From Microbacterium sp. (lineage in GTDB: Bacteria > Actinomycetota > Actinomycetes > Actinomycetales > Microbacteriaceae): a stretch of 9,156 bases of DNA. The DNA lies in NCBI GenBank assembly GCA_003248845.1, contig QFPD01000057.1, forward strand, positions 1 through 9,156, written 5' to 3'. Shown here in pieces: positions 6,766 through 9,156 of this stretch (position 1 is the first letter of the stretch; each line of letters opens with the position of its first letter). The notes beneath the pieces are model-generated. The model was not told the DNA's origin and ran no database searches. It worked only from the letters and a program-made list of their open reading frames with translations. The position numbers and the translations under genes were made by a program.

Positions 6766-8670
6766 TCAGTCGAGCGCGATCGGCGGGATGTCGGGCGGCG
6801 TGAACCCGAACACGGCACCCAGGAAGGCGATCTCCGCCTCCGTCGCGTCGACGATCGTGTCGGCGCGGCGGAAGCCGTGGCCCTCGCCCTCATATAGGCG
6901 GTACGCGTGCGGGATGCCGTGCGCCGCGAGAGCATCGCGGATCGCCTCCGACTGCGCCGGCGGGACGACGCGGTCATCGCTGCCCTGCAGCAGCAGCACC
7001 GGCGCGGTGAACCCGTCGACGTGCGTCAGGGGCGACCGCTCGCGGTAGACGTCCTCCGCGTCGGGCAGGGGACCGATCATGCCGTCGAGGTAGCGCGACT
7101 CGAAGTCGTGCGTATCCTGTGCGAGTGCGCGCGCGTCGGCCACGCCGTAGCGGCTGATGCCGGCGGCGAACGCGTCGGAGCGGGCCAGTGCTGCGAGTAC
7201 CGTCCACCCGCCGGCCGAGCCGCCCTTGATGGCGATGCGCCCCGGATCGGCATCGCCGCTCACGACGAGTCCCGTCGCGACCGCGACGACGTCGTCGACG
7301 TCGACGACGCCCCACTGACCGCGCAGACGCTCCCGGTAGTCGCGGCCGTATCCCGTGGATCCGCCGTAGTTCACCTGTACGACCCCGATGCCCCGGCTCG
7401 TCAGCGCGATCGTCTTCGCGTCCGCGACCCCGCCTTCGTGTCCGGTCGGTCCGCCGTGGACGAGGACGACGTACGGGGGCCGCTCGTCGGCGGGACCGAT
7501 GAGCTCGGGGTGGGTGGGCGGGTGTACGAACGCGTACACGGGCCCGTGCGGGCCGTCAGCGGTGAGCGCTCGCGTTCGCGGCATCCAGCGCGCGTCGATC
7601 TCGTCGGGGGTGCCGACGACCTGGCGTGCCGTGCCCGCGTCGACGTCGACGAGCCACAGGCCGCTCGTTCCCGGCGCCTTGCCGGACACGAGCGCCCGCC
7701 CGCCGGAGACGGCGTCGACGTTCACCTCACTCGTCGCCGCGATCTCGATCGCGGTGACGGTGCCGTCGGTGTCGATACGGACGAGCTCGTCGGATCCGTT
7801 CGTGCGGACGGCGACGATGCGGCCATCCGGAAGGATGCCGTACCACCGCATGCCGAGCGACCAGAGGGCACCGCCCGTGTCGGCCTCGGCCGGAGCGAGA
7901 GGCGCGGGCGCCTCGAAGCTGTCCGCGCCGTGTGCGCGGCGCCACAGGTTCCATCGGCCGGTCGGCTCGTCGAGGTAGACGAGCTCCGTGTCGCTGCGCC
8001 ACGTGGGCTGGAGAGCCGCCGTGGCGCCCGCCGTCACGGCCGACCAGGACCGGACACGGCCGTCGGAGATGGCTCCCACGCGCACCTCGGTGCGATCCCA
8101 CGGCATGTGCGGGTGGTCCCACGCGATCCAGGCGAGGTGCGTGCCGTCGGGGGAGAGATCGGGCTGGGCGACGAAGTCGCTGTCGGCGACGAGCTGGCGA
8201 ACGGATGCCTCGCCCTCCAGCGCGACCTCGACGATCCCGTGCCGTACGACGCCCTCGCCCTGCCACTCGCGCACCGCCAGGAGACGGCCGCGCGTGAACC
8301 GCAGGCCGCCGTAGCTCGTCGCCTCATCCACGGGGGTGAGCGCACGTGGTTCTTCGCCGGGTACGAGGAGCCAGATGCGCTGATCGGTCTTCTCGACGAA
8401 GGCGAGGCGCCCGTCGTCGGTCGCTACCCACGCGCCGCCGCCGTACTCGTGTACGCGCGAGCGGGCGTTCCAGGGCGGCGGGAGGATCTGGGCGGTCCCG
8501 GCATCCGTCCGCCGTCGCACCGTCGTGCGGCCGCTCTCTTCGGGAACGGACTGGCCCCACCAGATCTCGTCGCCCACGAAGGCCGCGCCGTCGATGCGCG
8601 GCGACGAGGCCGACGCCCACTGCGCGGTGAACGGGGACGGCCAAGATCCGTAGGGCAGCGTGTCGACCAT
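6766..8670 (-). CDS. S9-family (prolyl oligopeptidase-type) serine peptidase
   Basis: 634 residues with the two-part architecture of acylaminoacyl-peptidase/S9C-like enzymes: an N-terminal beta-propeller (about 1-375, blade-like stretches such as PDLSPDGTHLAWIAWD and TWRSDTELVYLDEPTGRWNLW) gating a C-terminal alpha/beta-hydrolase domain (about 385-634). The nucleophile is Ser485 in IKGGSAGGW, the acid Asp566 in QGSDDRVVPP, and the base His598 in GEGHGF. VLVHGGPTGHEG supplies the HGGP oxyanion-hole segment. It would hydrolyse short, possibly N-acylated, peptides; no signal peptide is seen, so a cytoplasmic location is likely. The start is ATG 8670 (MVDTLPYGSWPSP), placed 7 nt after TACCGT. AAGGGG lies in front but only 1 nt away, too close to act as a Shine-Dalgarno sequence, so leaderless initiation is favoured. 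It follows a LysR gene on the same strand by 35 bp and converges with hflX. Confidence 0.94.
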   Translation of the reverse strand: MVDTLPYGSWPSPFTAQWASASSPRIDGAAFVGDEIWWGQSVPEESGRTTVRRRTDAGTAQILPPPWNARSRVHEYGGGAWVATDDGRLAFVEKTDQRIWLLVPGEEPRALTPVDEATSYGGLRFTRGRLLAVREWQGEGVVRHGIVEVALEGEASVRQLVADSDFVAQPDLSPDGTHLAWIAWDHPHMPWDRTEVRVGAISDGRVRSWSAVTAGATAALQPTWRSDTELVYLDEPTGRWNLWRRAHGADSFEAPAPLAPAEADTGGALWSLGMRWYGILPDGRIVAVRTNGSDELVRIDTDGTVTAIEIAATSEVNVDAVSGGRALVSGKAPGTSGLWLVDVDAGTARQVVGTPDEIDARWMPRTRALTADGPHGPVYAFVHPPTHPELIGPADERPPYVVLVHGGPTGHEGGVADAKTIALTSRGIGVVQVNYGGSTGYGRDYRERLRGQWGVVDVDDVVAVATGLVVSGDADPGRIAIKGGSAGGWTVLAALARSDAFAAGISRYGVADARALAQDTHDFESRYLDGMIGPLPDAEDVYRERSPLTHVDGFTAPVLLLQGSDDRVVPPAQSEAIRDALAAHGIPHAYRLYEGEGHGFRRADTIVDATEAEIAFLGAVFGFTPPDIPPIALD

Positions 8671-8677
8671 GCCCCTT

Positions 8678-8683
8678 ACGGTA
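8678..8683 (-). promoter_or_regulatory. putative -10 box TACCGT for leaderless peptidase transcript
   Basis: On the minus strand TACCGT ends 7 nt before ATG 8670. Two direct copies of GTGAGCGC lie just upstream (8702-8709 and 8687-8694). No canonical -35 was found, and read-through from the LysR gene is also possible. Confidence 0.48.
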
Positions 8684-8686
8684 CGC

Positions 8687-8709
8687 GCGCTCACGCGACC
8701 TGCGCTCAC
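8687..8709 (-). repeat. tandem direct repeat GTGAGCGC x2 upstream of the peptidase gene
   Basis: On the minus strand GTGAGCGC occurs at 8709-8702 and again at 8694-8687, 15 bp start to start. The first copy contains the LysR gene stop codon, and the second ends 3 bp from the TACCGT box. It could be a regulator site overlapping the -35 zone, or chance. Confidence 0.35.
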
Positions 8710-9156
8710 TCCAGGAGCGTGACGCCGAAGTCGGCGACGACCGCACGCACCTCGGCGAGGTAGCGCTGCGCCTGCTCCGTCAGGGGGATCGCGGCGTGCC
8801 CGATCCAGCCGATCTCGATGCGTTCATCGACGTCGAGCGGAACGGCCACGATCTCGGGGTCGAGCTGATCGCTGATGATGCCGGTCGAGATCGTGTAGCC
8901 GTCGAGGCCGATCATGAGGTTGAAGATCGTCGCGCGATCCGACACCCGGATCTCCTGTGCGCTGGAGCGCGTGGAAAGGATCTCCTCCGCGAAGTAGAAG
9001 GAGTTGTTCGCGCCCTGATCGAAGGTCAGCCGCGGCAGTCCCGCGAGGTCGGCGAGGGTCGCGCGCGCCTTCGTCGCGAGGGGGTTCCGTCGCGAGACGA
9101 AGATGTGCGGCTCGGCGATGAAGAGCGGGTGGAACGCGAGCCCGGAATCACGCAGC
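8706..9156 (-). CDS. LysR-type transcriptional regulator, C-terminal half (truncated by window edge)
   Basis: The open frame runs from the window edge (last full codon at 9155) to TGA at 8708-8706, giving 150 residues, about half of a usual ~300-residue LysR protein. The helix-turn-helix DNA-binding domain is outside the window. What remains is the substrate-binding domain from mid RD1 on: EPHIFVSRRNPLA and LADLAGLPRLTFDQG, then NNSFYFAEEIL in the RD2 region, and DRATIFNLMIGLDGYTISTG, where LysR family members have a 'V..G.G' effector-pocket segment. The end, IPLTEQAQRYLAEVRAVV, is the usual last helix. There is no stop or frameshift in the visible part. The specific regulator and its effector cannot be named; similarity to amino-acid or sulfur-responsive LysR members is only an impression. 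It lies 35 bp upstream of the peptidase gene on the same strand, so it may be co-transcribed with it. Confidence 0.85.
   Translation of the reverse strand, partial: LRDSGLAFHPLFIAEPHIFVSRRNPLATKARATLADLAGLPRLTFDQGANNSFYFAEEILSTRSSAQEIRVSDRATIFNLMIGLDGYTISTGIISDQLDPEIVAVPLDVDERIEIGWIGHAAIPLTEQAQRYLAEVRAVVADFGVTLLE

Noticed and set aside
7280..7312. Near-palindromic GAC/GTC-rich stretch, possible regulatory site
   Set aside because: It lies inside the peptidase gene and is explained by runs of Asp and Val codons (VDVDDVVAV).
8701..8720. Small hairpin CGCTC-N7-GAGCG at the LysR gene end as terminator
   Set aside because: Only 5 bp of stem, mostly in coding sequence, no T-run, and the peptidase gene follows at once on the same strand.
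6907..8763. Plus-strand open frame (618 codons) opposite the S9 peptidase
   Set aside because: Shadow of a gene with a complete catalytic triad and propeller; no motifs of its own.
8706..9156. Naming the LysR protein as a known regulator (e.g. CysB, MetR or CmbR type)
   Set aside because: The helix-turn-helix half is outside the window and the visible half has no effector-specific mark I can defend.
1..9156. Mobile elements, phage genes, CRISPR arrays, toxin-antitoxin or defence systems
   Set aside because: Every stretch is filled by intact or edge-truncated, compositionally uniform genes with recognisable chromosomal families; no terminal repeats, transposase or repeat-spacer pattern is visible.

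Overview
The window is a high-G+C (roughly two thirds or more by eye), gene-dense actinobacterial chromosome segment. Codon use is strongly GC3, several genes carry TANNNT -10 boxes right in front of the start codon, and miaB, miaA, dapF and hflX occur in the order familiar from Actinobacteria. The protein style fits Microbacteriaceae (Microbacterium-like), which is an inference. No IS element, phage gene, CRISPR array, tRNA or rRNA was seen, and there is no gap over 100 bases without a gene.

Layout. Positions 1-3498 (+) hold a tightly packed run: the 3' four fifths of miaB (tRNA ms2i6A37 methylthiotransferase), miaA (tRNA A37 dimethylallyltransferase), a YpeA-type GNAT acetyltransferase, and dapF (diaminopimelate epimerase). 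miaB/miaA and miaA/GNAT overlap by 4 bp. Positions 3500-5109 (-) hold a two-gene unit: an RsmC-like class I methyltransferase followed, through a 4-bp GTGA overlap, by a YfeX-type DyP heme peroxidase. Its end converges on dapF with one base between the stop codons. An 84-bp divergent promoter region separates it from hflX (5194-6741, +), the ribosome-associated GTPase. hflX converges with a 634-residue S9-family serine peptidase (6766-8670, -). Upstream of that lies the C-terminal half of a LysR-type regulator (8706 to the window edge, -).

How the genes relate. MiaA and MiaB act one after the other on A37 of tRNAs reading UNN codons. HflX rescues or splits ribosomes, and the methyltransferase is probably an rRNA modifier, so most of the window concerns translation. 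dapF supplies meso-diaminopimelate for lysine and/or cell wall. The peptidase, the DyP peroxidase and the LysR regulator are housekeeping or accessory genes with no evident pathway link.

No clearly new multi-gene system is present. The most unusual signals are: the heptamer GGATGCC/GGCATCC, 17 copies in about 9.2 kb and in several reading frames; a repeated leaderless-promoter arrangement (TANNNT, exactly 7 nt, ATG) in front of three genes; a compact divergent promoter pair with coinciding -35 zones; and the translationally coupled methyltransferase-DyP pair sitting inside the miaB-miaA-dapF-hflX block.
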